Source of the DNA: Chloroflexota bacterium
Lineage (GTDB): Bacteria > Chloroflexota > Anaerolineae > Aggregatilineales > Aggregatilineaceae
Assembly (NCBI GenBank): GCA_016234525.1
Contig: JACRBK010000170.1
Location: forward strand, 1 to 6,146
Direction: 5' to 3'
DNA: 6,146 nucleotides
Both the position numbers and the translations under genes were made by a program. Each line of letters begins with the position of its first letter. Positions within the stretch are counted from its first letter, which is position 1. The notes under the pieces are model-generated. The model saw only the letters and a program-made list of their open reading frames with translations, made no database searches and was not told the DNA's origin. Below are positions 1 through 5,936 of the stretch, in pieces.

Positions 1-209
1 AGTTCCGCGCGTTGGTGTGTGGTCAGTTTTCGCATCGAATCAAACGCCGACGCAGCTTTGGTCACAGCGCGGTCTATTTCACTCTCAGAGGCGTTCGTGA
101 ATACCGCTTCATGGGGAATGCGGGTGCGAGGGTCTACCGCACGAAACAAGAGGGAACCCTCTCGGCTGGGTTGACCGGCGATAAGATTGGCGGTGGTGAG
201 AGTAATCAT
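1..209 (-). CDS. Aldehyde dehydrogenase (NADP+), N-terminal fragment
   Basis: The reading frame starts at ATG 209-207 on the minus strand and runs off the window after 69 codons without a stop. The visible part has the layout of the N-terminus of NADP-type aldehyde dehydrogenases such as alpha-ketoglutaric semialdehyde or long-chain fatty aldehyde dehydrogenases. It has an 'LIAGQ' strand near residue 9, 'FRAVDPRT' at 22-29, then 'ASESEIDRAVTKAASAF' at 40-56, the first helix before the Rossmann fold. These enzymes oxidise an aldehyde to a carboxylate using NAD(P)+. The catalytic Cys and Glu lie outside the window, so activity and substrate cannot be judged. The start lies one base after the stop of a possible small ORF, which suggests translational coupling. 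It is the last visible gene of the leftward set with the Rieske oxygenase, and may oxidise an aldehyde made by that pathway (inference). The family call is fairly sure; the subfamily is not. Confidence 0.8.
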   Translation of the reverse strand, partial: MITLTTANLIAGQPSREGSLLFRAVDPRTRIPHEAVFTNASESEIDRAVTKAASAFDSMRKLTTHQRAE

Positions 210-210
210 C

Positions 211-330
211 TTAGCTCGACTTCTCTAAAAACAGCAGGCTGTTTTCATACGGCATGGTGTAAAAACTTCGCTCATGGTTCGGTTCTCGGCTGCACACGCT
301 TACGATAAGCTGAAGATAATCTTCCAGCAT
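211..330 (-). CDS. Possible 39-residue small protein coupled to the aldehyde dehydrogenase
   Basis: On the minus strand ATG 330-328 opens 39 codons ending at TAA 213-211. One base then separates it from the ATG of the aldehyde dehydrogenase. A purine-rich GGTGGAG lies about 13 bases upstream of the ATG, which is a poor spacing for a ribosome binding site. The peptide begins MLEDYLQLIV and ends ENSLLFLEKSS. It is acidic to neutral, has one Cys, and shows no signal peptide, membrane segment or motif I recognise. It fills most of the gap between the oxygenase and dehydrogenase genes and would explain why that gap exists. It could equally be leader sequence or a chance ORF; 39 codons is short enough for chance. 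Confidence 0.35.
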   Translation of the reverse strand: MLEDYLQLIVSVCSREPNHERSFYTMPYENSLLFLEKSS

Positions 331-365
331 TTTGAGGGCCGGTCTCCACCCTGATCATATCCCAA

Positions 366-1367
366 TCAGACACGCTGTTGATCAAACTCCGTATAAAATT
401 GTTTGACCCAGGTACGATAGCGCCCGACCGGGCCATCGCCTCCCGCCAGAATCGGGGGTTGGACGTAGCGTTTATGTGTCCAGATAGGAATATCCTGTTC
501 GACATCGTGCTTGAATCCGGCGAATGTCGGGCGCGCAATTGCTGTGATCAGGGCGCGGCGCGGCAGAAGACTCAACACCGGGTGAATCTGCTTGATGTCG
601 ATTTTCTGATAGGCGCTGAGGGCGAGTCGCAGGCAAATTTGCTCGTCTCCGATGGGGGTCGCCAGCACGAACAACCGCGCTTTGACGCCCATTTCCGTGA
701 CTTCGACATCCACCTGCGAATAGCCCAGCCCGTGAACGTGGATCTCAAATTCTGAGCGGATGTTGCGACCCAGGGTAGGGCGGCGCATAGCGTATTGGGT
801 AGTCAGATAGGGTCCGTCGACAGTCAACGGCTTAAGCTGCTCCACTGAGTTGTAGCCGTGCGTTTCGGTAAAGTGTCCAATATCGACACTGTTTTCGGTG
901 GTTTCCTGCGGATGCCCACGCATGATCCAGTGAGTGGCGATCAGATCGGTCCAGTCGCGCCTATCGAGTTCAGGCACATCCCATGTCGGCGTGCTGCCGC
1001 TGCTGTCATAATAGGCCAGCACGAACCCGTTTTTCTCCTGCGTAGGGAACACCTGCGCCGTTGCTTTGGGTGGAATGCGGCTGTCATAGGGAATGGAGAC
1101 ACACGCGCCCGCCAGGTTATATTCAAAGCTGTGGAACGGACACCGGATATTTTCGCCCCGTACCGTGCCCCCATAACCCATATGCGCACCCAGATGGGGG
1201 CAATATGCGCCCATCACGTTGGATTGCCCAGCCTGTGTGCGATATAAGATCACGTCTTGACCCATAAAACGCATGGGTTTCACCGTGCCCGCCGCCAGAT
1301 CGCGGCTAAGACTGATCACATACCAGCCGGTGGGGTAGGGGGGCAGCAAGGGGCGAGCAGCGGTCAT
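366..1367 (-). CDS. Rieske [2Fe-2S] non-heme iron oxygenase, KshA/DAF-36-like
   Basis: This 333-residue protein has both metal sites of a Rieske oxygenase alpha subunit. The Rieske cluster ligands are C56-x-H58 and C76-x2-H79 in a CxH-x17-CxxH arrangement. The mononuclear iron site is in 'ENSVDIGHFTETH' (158-170), giving H165 and H170, with N159 and D162 as the usual bridging residues. The third ligand is probably D292 in 'EQDIPIWTHK'. The C-terminus 'GDGPVGRYRTWVKQFY' matches the ending typical of the KshA (3-ketosteroid 9-alpha-hydroxylase) and DAF-36/Neverland (cholesterol 7-desaturase) branch. Such enzymes use O2 and electrons from a separate ferredoxin or flavin reductase to hydroxylate or desaturate ring compounds in the cytoplasm. 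No reductase lies nearby. The start is supported by AAGGA nine bases upstream, overlapping the stop of the preceding FAD gene. The family is sure; the sterol-like substrate is inference. Confidence 0.92.
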   Translation of the reverse strand: MTAARPLLPPYPTGWYVISLSRDLAAGTVKPMRFMGQDVILYRTQAGQSNVMGAYCPHLGAHMGYGGTVRGENIRCPFHSFEYNLAGACVSIPYDSRIPPKATAQVFPTQEKNGFVLAYYDSSGSTPTWDVPELDRRDWTDLIATHWIMRGHPQETTENSVDIGHFTETHGYNSVEQLKPLTVDGPYLTTQYAMRRPTLGRNIRSEFEIHVHGLGYSQVDVEVTEMGVKARLFVLATPIGDEQICLRLALSAYQKIDIKQIHPVLSLLPRRALITAIARPTFAGFKHDVEQDIPIWTHKRYVQPPILAGGDGPVGRYRTWVKQFYTEFDQQRV

Positions 1368-1375
1368 GGTTGTTA

Positions 1376-1382
1376 TTCCTTA
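1376..1382 (-). promoter_or_regulatory. Ribosome binding site of the Rieske gene, overlapping the upstream stop codon
   Basis: The minus strand reads TAAGGAA here. TAA is the stop of the FAD oxidoreductase gene, and AAGGA lies about nine bases before the Rieske ATG at 1367. The overlap suggests that translation of the two genes is coupled. Confidence 0.65.
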
Positions 1383-2630
1383 AACCAAACGTCGCAGACG
1401 GGCCGAATCGGGCGCAAGCTGACGCGCCACCTTGATTCCTGAAATAACAGCGCTTTCATGGCAATCGATGTCGTGCATGTACATCCCGGCGAGCCAGATG
1501 TTTTCCTGCCCCTGCTGCGCCTGTAATTCGGATTGCGCTGCAAAATAAGCCGCGTTGACTTTAGGGTGAAAATAGGTCACTGTCGTGTGCAGCTGCGCGG
1601 GCAAGGTGTCATCGTGGGTTACCCAACTTTTGAACACGGGCGCAGTGCTTTTCCAGGGTTTCCACATGCTCAGTTGGCTAAATCGTTCATCGTGGCGGAT
1701 GTTGACGGTTGACCAGTGTTTACGCTGCGGCGGCATCAAGCGTGTATCGCTGTGGATGGCAATCGTCGTTTCAAAATACTCGATCCGGTTAAGCTGGCGG
1801 CAGAGGGTATCTGTGCCCGGTAGCTGCTGGAGAAGCTGCGCGGCTTGATGGGCATTCGTGGCAAAGATTACGTGATCGTAGACATCATTCGCGCCGTCTT
1901 GGGCTGTAATACGATACTGATCACCGCTGCAGGCAATAGATGTGATCTCGCTGCGGCGTTTGATCGTCGCCCGGTGGAGATCGCTGGCAATCGCGTTAAT
2001 GTAGGTTTTTGTGCCGCCGTCAATTTCGTACCACCCTTTTGGTGTAATGCCGGTGGGGCGGTTGAGATAGGAATAACGCAGGATGTCGTAGATGATAAAG
2101 GATTGGATGTCGTCGCGTGTGACGCCCCATCCCGCCTGCAAAAAGGGAACCATGAAGCGCTCTTTGAAAGCGTCGGATAGGCCCAAATCGTTGAAGAATT
2201 GTTCGGCAGTAACCGACGTGTCACGATGGTTCATGATCTCATCGGCATCCGACAAAATCCGCCGCAAACGCAGCATATCGCTGATCTTGCGCGGCGACAG
2301 ACTCGCCAGATACAGCCGCCATCCGCGCAGCGGCGGCAGCATGTAGAGATCACCCGTTCGGCTGTGGAACTGCGTCACCAGCATGGGGAAAGGACTCAGC
2401 GGCACGTCCAGCACACGCAGCAGCCGTAGGAAGGTGGGAAACATCGGTTCGGAGAAAAACTCGAACCCGCCGTCCAACGCAACACTTTCGCCCTCGACCT
2501 CAACGGTCAGCGTATCCGCGTGGCCCCCCAACCGATCTTCTTTTTCATAGAGCGTGACTTCGTGGGTGTCTTCGAGTAACCAGGCGGTTGTGAGACCAGC
2601 CCCGCCGCCGCCGATGATCGCCAGTCGCAT
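1380..2630 (-). CDS. FAD-dependent NAD(P)-binding oxidoreductase, amine-oxidase-like (COG2907 type)
   Basis: This 416-residue flavoprotein opens with a Rossmann nucleotide-binding motif, 'IIGGGGAGL' (5-13, GxGxxG at 7-12). It continues with 'VTLYEKEDRLGGHADT' (25-40), where E29 should bind the FAD ribose and 'RLGGH' is the second conserved motif. 'VIFATNAHQ' (254-262) is the usual strand before the second FAD contact. Near the C-terminus 'NIWLAGMYMHDIDCHESAVISGIKVA' motifs (377-402) close the flavin site. The pattern fits the COG2907 predicted NAD/FAD-binding proteins, distant relatives of phytoene desaturases and amine oxidases. Substrate is unknown. COG2907 genes often sit beside DUF1365 and cyclopropane-fatty-acid-synthase genes; here the partner is a Rieske oxygenase. 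Length is normal and no key residue is visibly missing. The start is fixed by a strong GGAGGG six bases or so upstream. It is the first gene of the leftward set. Confidence 0.88.
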   Translation of the reverse strand: MRLAIIGGGGAGLTTAWLLEDTHEVTLYEKEDRLGGHADTLTVEVEGESVALDGGFEFFSEPMFPTFLRLLRVLDVPLSPFPMLVTQFHSRTGDLYMLPPLRGWRLYLASLSPRKISDMLRLRRILSDADEIMNHRDTSVTAEQFFNDLGLSDAFKERFMVPFLQAGWGVTRDDIQSFIIYDILRYSYLNRPTGITPKGWYEIDGGTKTYINAIASDLHRATIKRRSEITSIACSGDQYRITAQDGANDVYDHVIFATNAHQAAQLLQQLPGTDTLCRQLNRIEYFETTIAIHSDTRLMPPQRKHWSTVNIRHDERFSQLSMWKPWKSTAPVFKSWVTHDDTLPAQLHTTVTYFHPKVNAAYFAAQSELQAQQGQENIWLAGMYMHDIDCHESAVISGIKVARQLAPDSARLRRLV

Positions 2631-2634
2631 GTGT

Positions 2635-2640
2635 CCCTCC
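2635..2640 (-). promoter_or_regulatory. Strong Shine-Dalgarno of the FAD oxidoreductase gene
   Basis: The minus strand reads GGAGGG followed by ACAC and then the ATG at 2630. This near-consensus site settles the start of the first gene in the leftward set. Confidence 0.75.
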
Positions 2641-2653
2641 TGTCAGGAGATTC

Positions 2654-2682
2654 AGCATAGCATAGCGAGTATCTGAATGCAA
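2654..2682 (-). promoter_or_regulatory. Weak candidate promoter for the leftward operon
   Basis: On the minus strand TTGCAT (2682-2677) is followed after 17 bases by TATGCT (2659-2654). TATGCT matches 4 of 6 positions of the sigma-70 -10 box and TTGCAT matches 3 of 6 of the -35 box. A second overlapping TATGCT lies at 2664-2659. The spacing is ideal but the boxes are poor. Some promoter must lie in this 106-base divergent gap unless the operon is read from elsewhere. Confidence 0.3.
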
Positions 2683-2683
2683 C

Positions 2684-2713
2684 TTAATAGGCCGTGCCGA
2701 AAAACGCTATAAT
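2684..2713 (+). promoter_or_regulatory. Candidate sigma-70 promoter for the TolB-like/TIR operon
   Basis: A perfect TATAAT lies at 2708-2713. Eighteen bases upstream is TTAATA (2684-2689), a 4-of-6 match to the -35 box. Transcription would start near 2720 and give a 5' leader of about 17 bases to the ATG at 2737 or about 32 bases to the ATG at 2752. The -10 box is convincing; the -35 is weak, so an activator or an extended contact may be needed. Confidence 0.5.
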
Positions 2714-2736
2714 CAACATTTATCATAGCCGCAAAC

Positions 2737-3711
2737 ATGGACGCAGATCATATGAGAAAACATTTGCTGGCGGCACTGTCCCTCTTGTTTGTAATCACTG
2801 CCGGAGTCTGGATTTTCCGCCAGTTATCACCGCCCACGCCGAAACTACAACAGGTTGCGTATGAACTCGTGTATATGTCGGATCGCGATGGTGATTGGGA
2901 CATCTATTTGTTGGATGGTCACGGTGATCTGCATAACCTGACCGATGCCAGCAGCGCGCACGAATATTTTCCCGGTTTTTCTTTCGATGGCGACCAAATT
3001 CGTATGTATTCAACAGCGTCAGGTGAGCTAACGACAGCGCGTGTGAATGTAGATGGTTCCGACTTCAAGGCGTTGACACTGCAAGAAGCCGCATTGGATG
3101 TGTTGAGCGGTGGGCGTATTGATTTTGATCCGGTGTGGAACCCCGGGGGTAGGCAGATGGTATGGTATCGGGTCGTGATCGGGATTCCGCCCAAAGTCGA
3201 TTTGTTCGTCGCGGATAGTGATGGTACAAACCGTGTCCGTCTGACGGACAGCGAGGATTTTGAGGGATTGCATTCGTGGTCGCCCGATGGGAGCGCACTG
3301 GTCTATGTTGCGCCTGCTGCTGGGGGTTACCAGAATACATTCGTCATCACCCTGGCTGATCGAACCATCACGCAGTTGACGCACGATGCATTTGACGATT
3401 ATCACCCGATCTATTCGCTAGAAGGTGATCAAATTCTGGTAGCAGACGCGACTGGATTTGTGAATGGTGCGCTGCGAATGACCCTCATGAATGCGGATGG
3501 CAGCGATCCGCACCCGCTGGGCGATGGCGAAATTTTCACCGGAAGCCTGACCTTTTCACCGAATGGCGGGGATGTAGCGTATATGTCGAACGTTTCCGGC
3601 TACTGGCACATTTACCTGATGGCAGCGGATGGATCGAACGTGCGGCAGATCACATCCGGCGCGGCGAACCATTTGTATCCATCGTGGCGTCCGATTCCGT
3701 TAGATGAATAG
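2737..3711 (+). CDS. TolB-like beta-propeller protein with N-terminal signal anchor
   Basis: A 324-residue protein with a short basic N-terminus and a hydrophobic stretch at about residues 9-27, followed by a Pro-rich linker (32-35). It looks like a signal peptide or signal anchor that places the rest outside the cytoplasm. The remainder is a series of WD40-like/PD40 (TolB-type) blades. Recurring blade motifs are 'FSFDGD' (81-86), 'WNPGGR' (134-139), 'WSPDGS' (181-186) and 'FSPNGG' (273-278). Each alternates with strands such as 'DWDIYLLDGHGD' (53-64) and 'WHIYLMAADGSNVRQIT' (290-306). Six or so blades are expected. Such propellers bind peptides or partner proteins; no catalytic site is visible. 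The first ATG (2737) lacks a Shine-Dalgarno. The ATG at 2752, giving 'MRKHLLAAL', makes a cleaner signal sequence and may be the real start. Its stop overlaps the ribosome binding site of the TIR gene. Confidence 0.85.
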   Translation: MDADHMRKHLLAALSLLFVITAGVWIFRQLSPPTPKLQQVAYELVYMSDRDGDWDIYLLDGHGDLHNLTDASSAHEYFPGFSFDGDQIRMYSTASGELTTARVNVDGSDFKALTLQEAALDVLSGGRIDFDPVWNPGGRQMVWYRVVIGIPPKVDLFVADSDGTNRVRLTDSEDFEGLHSWSPDGSALVYVAPAAGGYQNTFVITLADRTITQLTHDAFDDYHPIYSLEGDQILVADATGFVNGALRMTLMNADGSDPHPLGDGEIFTGSLTFSPNGGDVAYMSNVSGYWHIYLMAADGSNVRQITSGAANHLYPSWRPIPLDE

Positions 3712-3714
3712 GAG
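3710..3714 (+). promoter_or_regulatory. Shine-Dalgarno deciding a GTG start for the TIR gene
   Basis: AGGAG lies six bases before GTG 3721 and shares two bases with the TAG stop of the TolB-like gene (3709-3711). It is the evidence for choosing a GTG start, and it implies that ribosomes finishing the first gene re-initiate on the second. Confidence 0.75.
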
Positions 3715-3720
3715 ACAACA

Positions 3721-5595
3721 GTGGAACAATCCATCGTGAGCTGGTTATTTGCCGTATGGTGGGGCTATACCGCCCTGCGTGATTCATCCAATCCGAAGTC
3801 TCCACGATTTGGAAATACGACAGCCATAAGGTTAGCCTGGTTTGCCGCTTTTCTTTTGTGTATCCTTGGATTCATTCTCATAATCAGTCCCAAATCCATA
3901 CTTACTATCGTGGTTGTATCTGGATTCGCTATCCTATGGGTCTTTTGGCTTAAAGCCAGTCTACCAGTCTCTAAAACATCTCAGGCACAAGGAACCCCGC
4001 CGAAACCTGAAGAAATTCCGCAGTTATGGAAAACGTGGGATTTTTTCATAAGCTACAAATCTGACGATGCTAACAGCGTTCGTCGGATTGCTGAGCGGCT
4101 GATGGCCGGTGGGTATCGAGTCTGGTTGGCGGAATATTATAGTTTGCTTCCAAATTATGATGACTTTCAAACAGAAATAGATAAAGGTATTGAAGGCTGT
4201 TCGTATGCTCTTCTTTTTACTACCCCCCAATATACTGAATCTGGCTACTGTGAACAGGAAGCTCTCGATCTCTGCCGACGATTAAAACCTGAGAATATCA
4301 TCGAAATCAGCCTGGAAGAACCGAATGATGCTCGAACGAAATTCGGAATCTCCCCGCGTTCGCCCCGGCTGGTGGTTGATGCCCATCGGTTGGCTTCACA
4401 AGACGATGCTCAGGAACAAGCTGTATTTGATGCCATACAAAGCCATTTAGGACTTGATATGAGCCGGTGCATCATCACCAAACCGGTTTCTGTGGATAAC
4501 GCTGTTTTCGAAGCCAAAGCCGATCCGATCTGTTTTGAGAGTACTGGTTTTGATCTCATCAGACACAAGGCGCATCCAATCGACGGTTCAGACCGCGCAT
4601 GGTTCCATTGCCAAAAGACTTCTCCCGCCATTGATTTTAATGTGTACTTTGATCGCAATCTGCAAGCCGCCGCTGGAAAACGTTATTCCCTGATTGGTTT
4701 TGTAGATCAATCCACTAAAGAACACCTGGCAAAAGAACGTCGTGATTTTGCTCGTTGGTTTATGGGGCAGGTGGAATTAAAGGGCATTCAACTTAAAGAA
4801 GATGGTGTCCATCTCATCTGGGTTAACGAGAAACCGCAGCTTGCTTTAACTCACCACTATGAGAATTTATGGATGCGGAAATATTCCGTGCTTGTGACGG
4901 ATATTCCTTATCCGGTGGAAATTATCTTCACGTTTGGGATCAAAGGTTCTTTTCAAGATTTCTGCCGCTTGACCCATTTAATGGATCGGGTCGTTGAGTC
5001 CACGACAAAAAACAGCTCGGCTCTAAATTTAGCGCGATCACCACACATGTTTTCCTGGGGGAGTTCTAAGAATCCACCCCATGTAGAGCGATTAAAGGTA
5101 CAACAAAATGTCCCTAAACTGGTTCAATGTCTGAGGCATCAAGATGCACAGATACGCCTCAACGCAGAACAAGCGTTGATTGAGATAGAATGCATCGGTA
5201 GAACCGATGTAATCTATCGTCTGGTCGAGTCTGGCCTAAAACACCCAGAAACGCGGGCATCAGCTATACGAATCATCAAAGAAGCGCCCGAACACAATGC
5301 TTTTGGGGTCCTGAAAAATCTTCTGTTTGGCGCTGTTATGGAACAGACACAAACGCCTCACTTAACCTACCAGATGTCACCTTTTGCCTGGCTGTCAGAG
5401 ATTTTTGCTGGCATGGGGGCAGCCTCTGTGGAACCGTTAATCGAAAGTTACGACTATCCGGGTTATGCGCATATCGTTGAATATACACTGGGTTTGATCG
5501 GTCAGCCGGCCATTGAGAAACTTAAAGCTCTTGCTGATCAACAAACGGGAGCAGGTGAGCAGGCCAAGAAATTTCTGGAGAAACTTAAAGAGTAA
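3721..5595 (+). CDS. Membrane-anchored TIR-domain protein with C-terminal HEAT-like repeats
   Basis: A 624-residue protein. Two hydrophobic helices lie at about 38-56 and 59-77. Basic residues before and after them predict a hairpin with both ends in the cytoplasm; a weaker hydrophobic stretch lies at 5-18. A linker leads to a TIR domain (about 105-245). This has 'WDFFISYKSDD' (106-116, box 1), 'YRVWLAEYYSLL' (132-143), 'SYALLFTTPQYTESGYCEQE' (161-180). TIR domains either assemble signalling complexes or cleave NAD+. NADase TIRs usually have Glu where this protein has Y140; E138 is nearby. Residues 255-427 form an alpha/beta region I do not recognise. Residues about 460-622 are amphipathic helical pairs resembling HEAT repeats, for example 'VPKLVQCLRHQDAQIRLNAE' (464-483) and 'AIEKLKALADQQT' (597-609). 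The gene is AT-richer than its neighbours. A defence or stress-signalling role is inference. Confidence 0.85.
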   Translation: MEQSIVSWLFAVWWGYTALRDSSNPKSPRFGNTTAIRLAWFAAFLLCILGFILIISPKSILTIVVVSGFAILWVFWLKASLPVSKTSQAQGTPPKPEEIPQLWKTWDFFISYKSDDANSVRRIAERLMAGGYRVWLAEYYSLLPNYDDFQTEIDKGIEGCSYALLFTTPQYTESGYCEQEALDLCRRLKPENIIEISLEEPNDARTKFGISPRSPRLVVDAHRLASQDDAQEQAVFDAIQSHLGLDMSRCIITKPVSVDNAVFEAKADPICFESTGFDLIRHKAHPIDGSDRAWFHCQKTSPAIDFNVYFDRNLQAAAGKRYSLIGFVDQSTKEHLAKERRDFARWFMGQVELKGIQLKEDGVHLIWVNEKPQLALTHHYENLWMRKYSVLVTDIPYPVEIIFTFGIKGSFQDFCRLTHLMDRVVESTTKNSSALNLARSPHMFSWGSSKNPPHVERLKVQQNVPKLVQCLRHQDAQIRLNAEQALIEIECIGRTDVIYRLVESGLKHPETRASAIRIIKEAPEHNAFGVLKNLLFGAVMEQTQTPHLTYQMSPFAWLSEIFAGMGAASVEPLIESYDYPGYAHIVEYTLGLIGQPAIEKLKALADQQTGAGEQAKKFLEKLKE

Positions 5596-5625
5596 GCGGT
5601 ACCTTTTTCCCTATAAAGCCTAAGT

Positions 5626-5823
5626 TTATGAGGTCGGTGACTGAAGCCGTTGAAGCAGCTTGCGGTTCTGTCTCTGAGATCGTATCAGTGCGAACACAAG
5701 GATCAAGGCGATCATGCCGAGCAGCGCTGCGCCGACAGTATCCTCAAGCTCGCTGTTTATAACGTTGATCTGCAAGCCGCCGCTTGCGATTCTGATTTTC
5801 TGCCCTGGCGTAGATTCGGACAT
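5626..5823 (-). CDS. Small single-pass membrane protein of unknown function
   Basis: A 65-residue ORF from ATG 5823-5821 to the stop at 5628-5626. The N-terminal half is polar, with 'SGGLQINVINSELEDT' at 14-29. A single membrane helix spans about 29-47 ('VGAALLGMIALILVFAL' core). The tail is strongly basic, 'RSQRQNRKLLQRLQ', which predicts the C-terminus in the cytoplasm and the N-terminus outside. A purine-rich GGG about ten bases upstream is only a weak ribosome binding site. I do not recognise a family. The opposite strand also has an ORF here, but its product has no such organised hydropathy. The gene converges on the TIR gene with 30 bases between them, and lies downstream of the L,D-transpeptidase on the same strand. 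It could be an unrelated envelope protein; nothing ties it to the TIR pair except position. Confidence 0.6.
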   Translation of the reverse strand: MSESTPGQKIRIASGGLQINVINSELEDTVGAALLGMIALILVFALIRSQRQNRKLLQRLQSPTS

Positions 5824-5920
5824 GACATTTTTCCCTTTCGTGTGTAATTGAATGGGGACTCTGTTAACCCACCTTTAAGAGTCTATCATCATTGTGACAG
5901 GTACGGGATATTTGTACTTT

Positions 5921-5936
5921 CGGGCGAGCTTGCCCG
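5921..5936. repeat. Perfect GC-rich intergenic palindrome (hairpin)
   Basis: CGGGC (5921-5925) pairs with GCCCG (5932-5936) around the loop GAGCTT, whose ends can add a wobble pair. GCCCCTACGGG follows directly, and TACGGG also occurs at 5902-5907. No T-tract follows on either strand, so it does not look like an intrinsic terminator. GGGGC-rich palindromes of this kind are dispersed in intergenic DNA of several bacterial genomes, so a REP-like element is my best guess, unproven from one copy. Confidence 0.4.

Noticed and set aside
12..308. Plus-strand ORF of 98 codons at the left edge
   Set aside because: It lies opposite the aldehyde dehydrogenase N-terminus and the small ORF; its product is rich in Arg, Gly and Ser with no recognisable domain.
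378..1247. Plus-strand ORFs of 125 and 129 codons (378-755 and 858-1247)
   Set aside because: Both are antisense to the Rieske gene, whose metal-binding motifs prove the minus-strand frame. Long antisense ORFs are expected in GC-rich coding DNA.
1845..2429. Plus-strand ORFs opposite the FAD oxidoreductase gene
   Set aside because: The minus strand encodes an intact Rossmann flavoprotein across this whole stretch, and the plus-strand products have no domain pattern.
3028..3405. Minus-strand ORF of 125 codons inside the propeller gene
   Set aside because: The plus-strand frame carries regular TolB-like blade motifs throughout; the antisense product has none.
5581..5627. Inverted repeat AAACTTA (5581-5587) / TAAGTTT (5621-5627) as a terminator for the convergent genes
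   Set aside because: The stem is only seven AT-rich pairs around a 33-base loop, with no T-tract at its foot. It is too weak for an intrinsic terminator.
5650..5847. Plus-strand ORF of 65 codons opposite the small membrane protein
   Set aside because: Its product has scattered Cys, His and charged residues and no organised hydropathy, while the minus-strand product has a clean membrane helix and basic tail.
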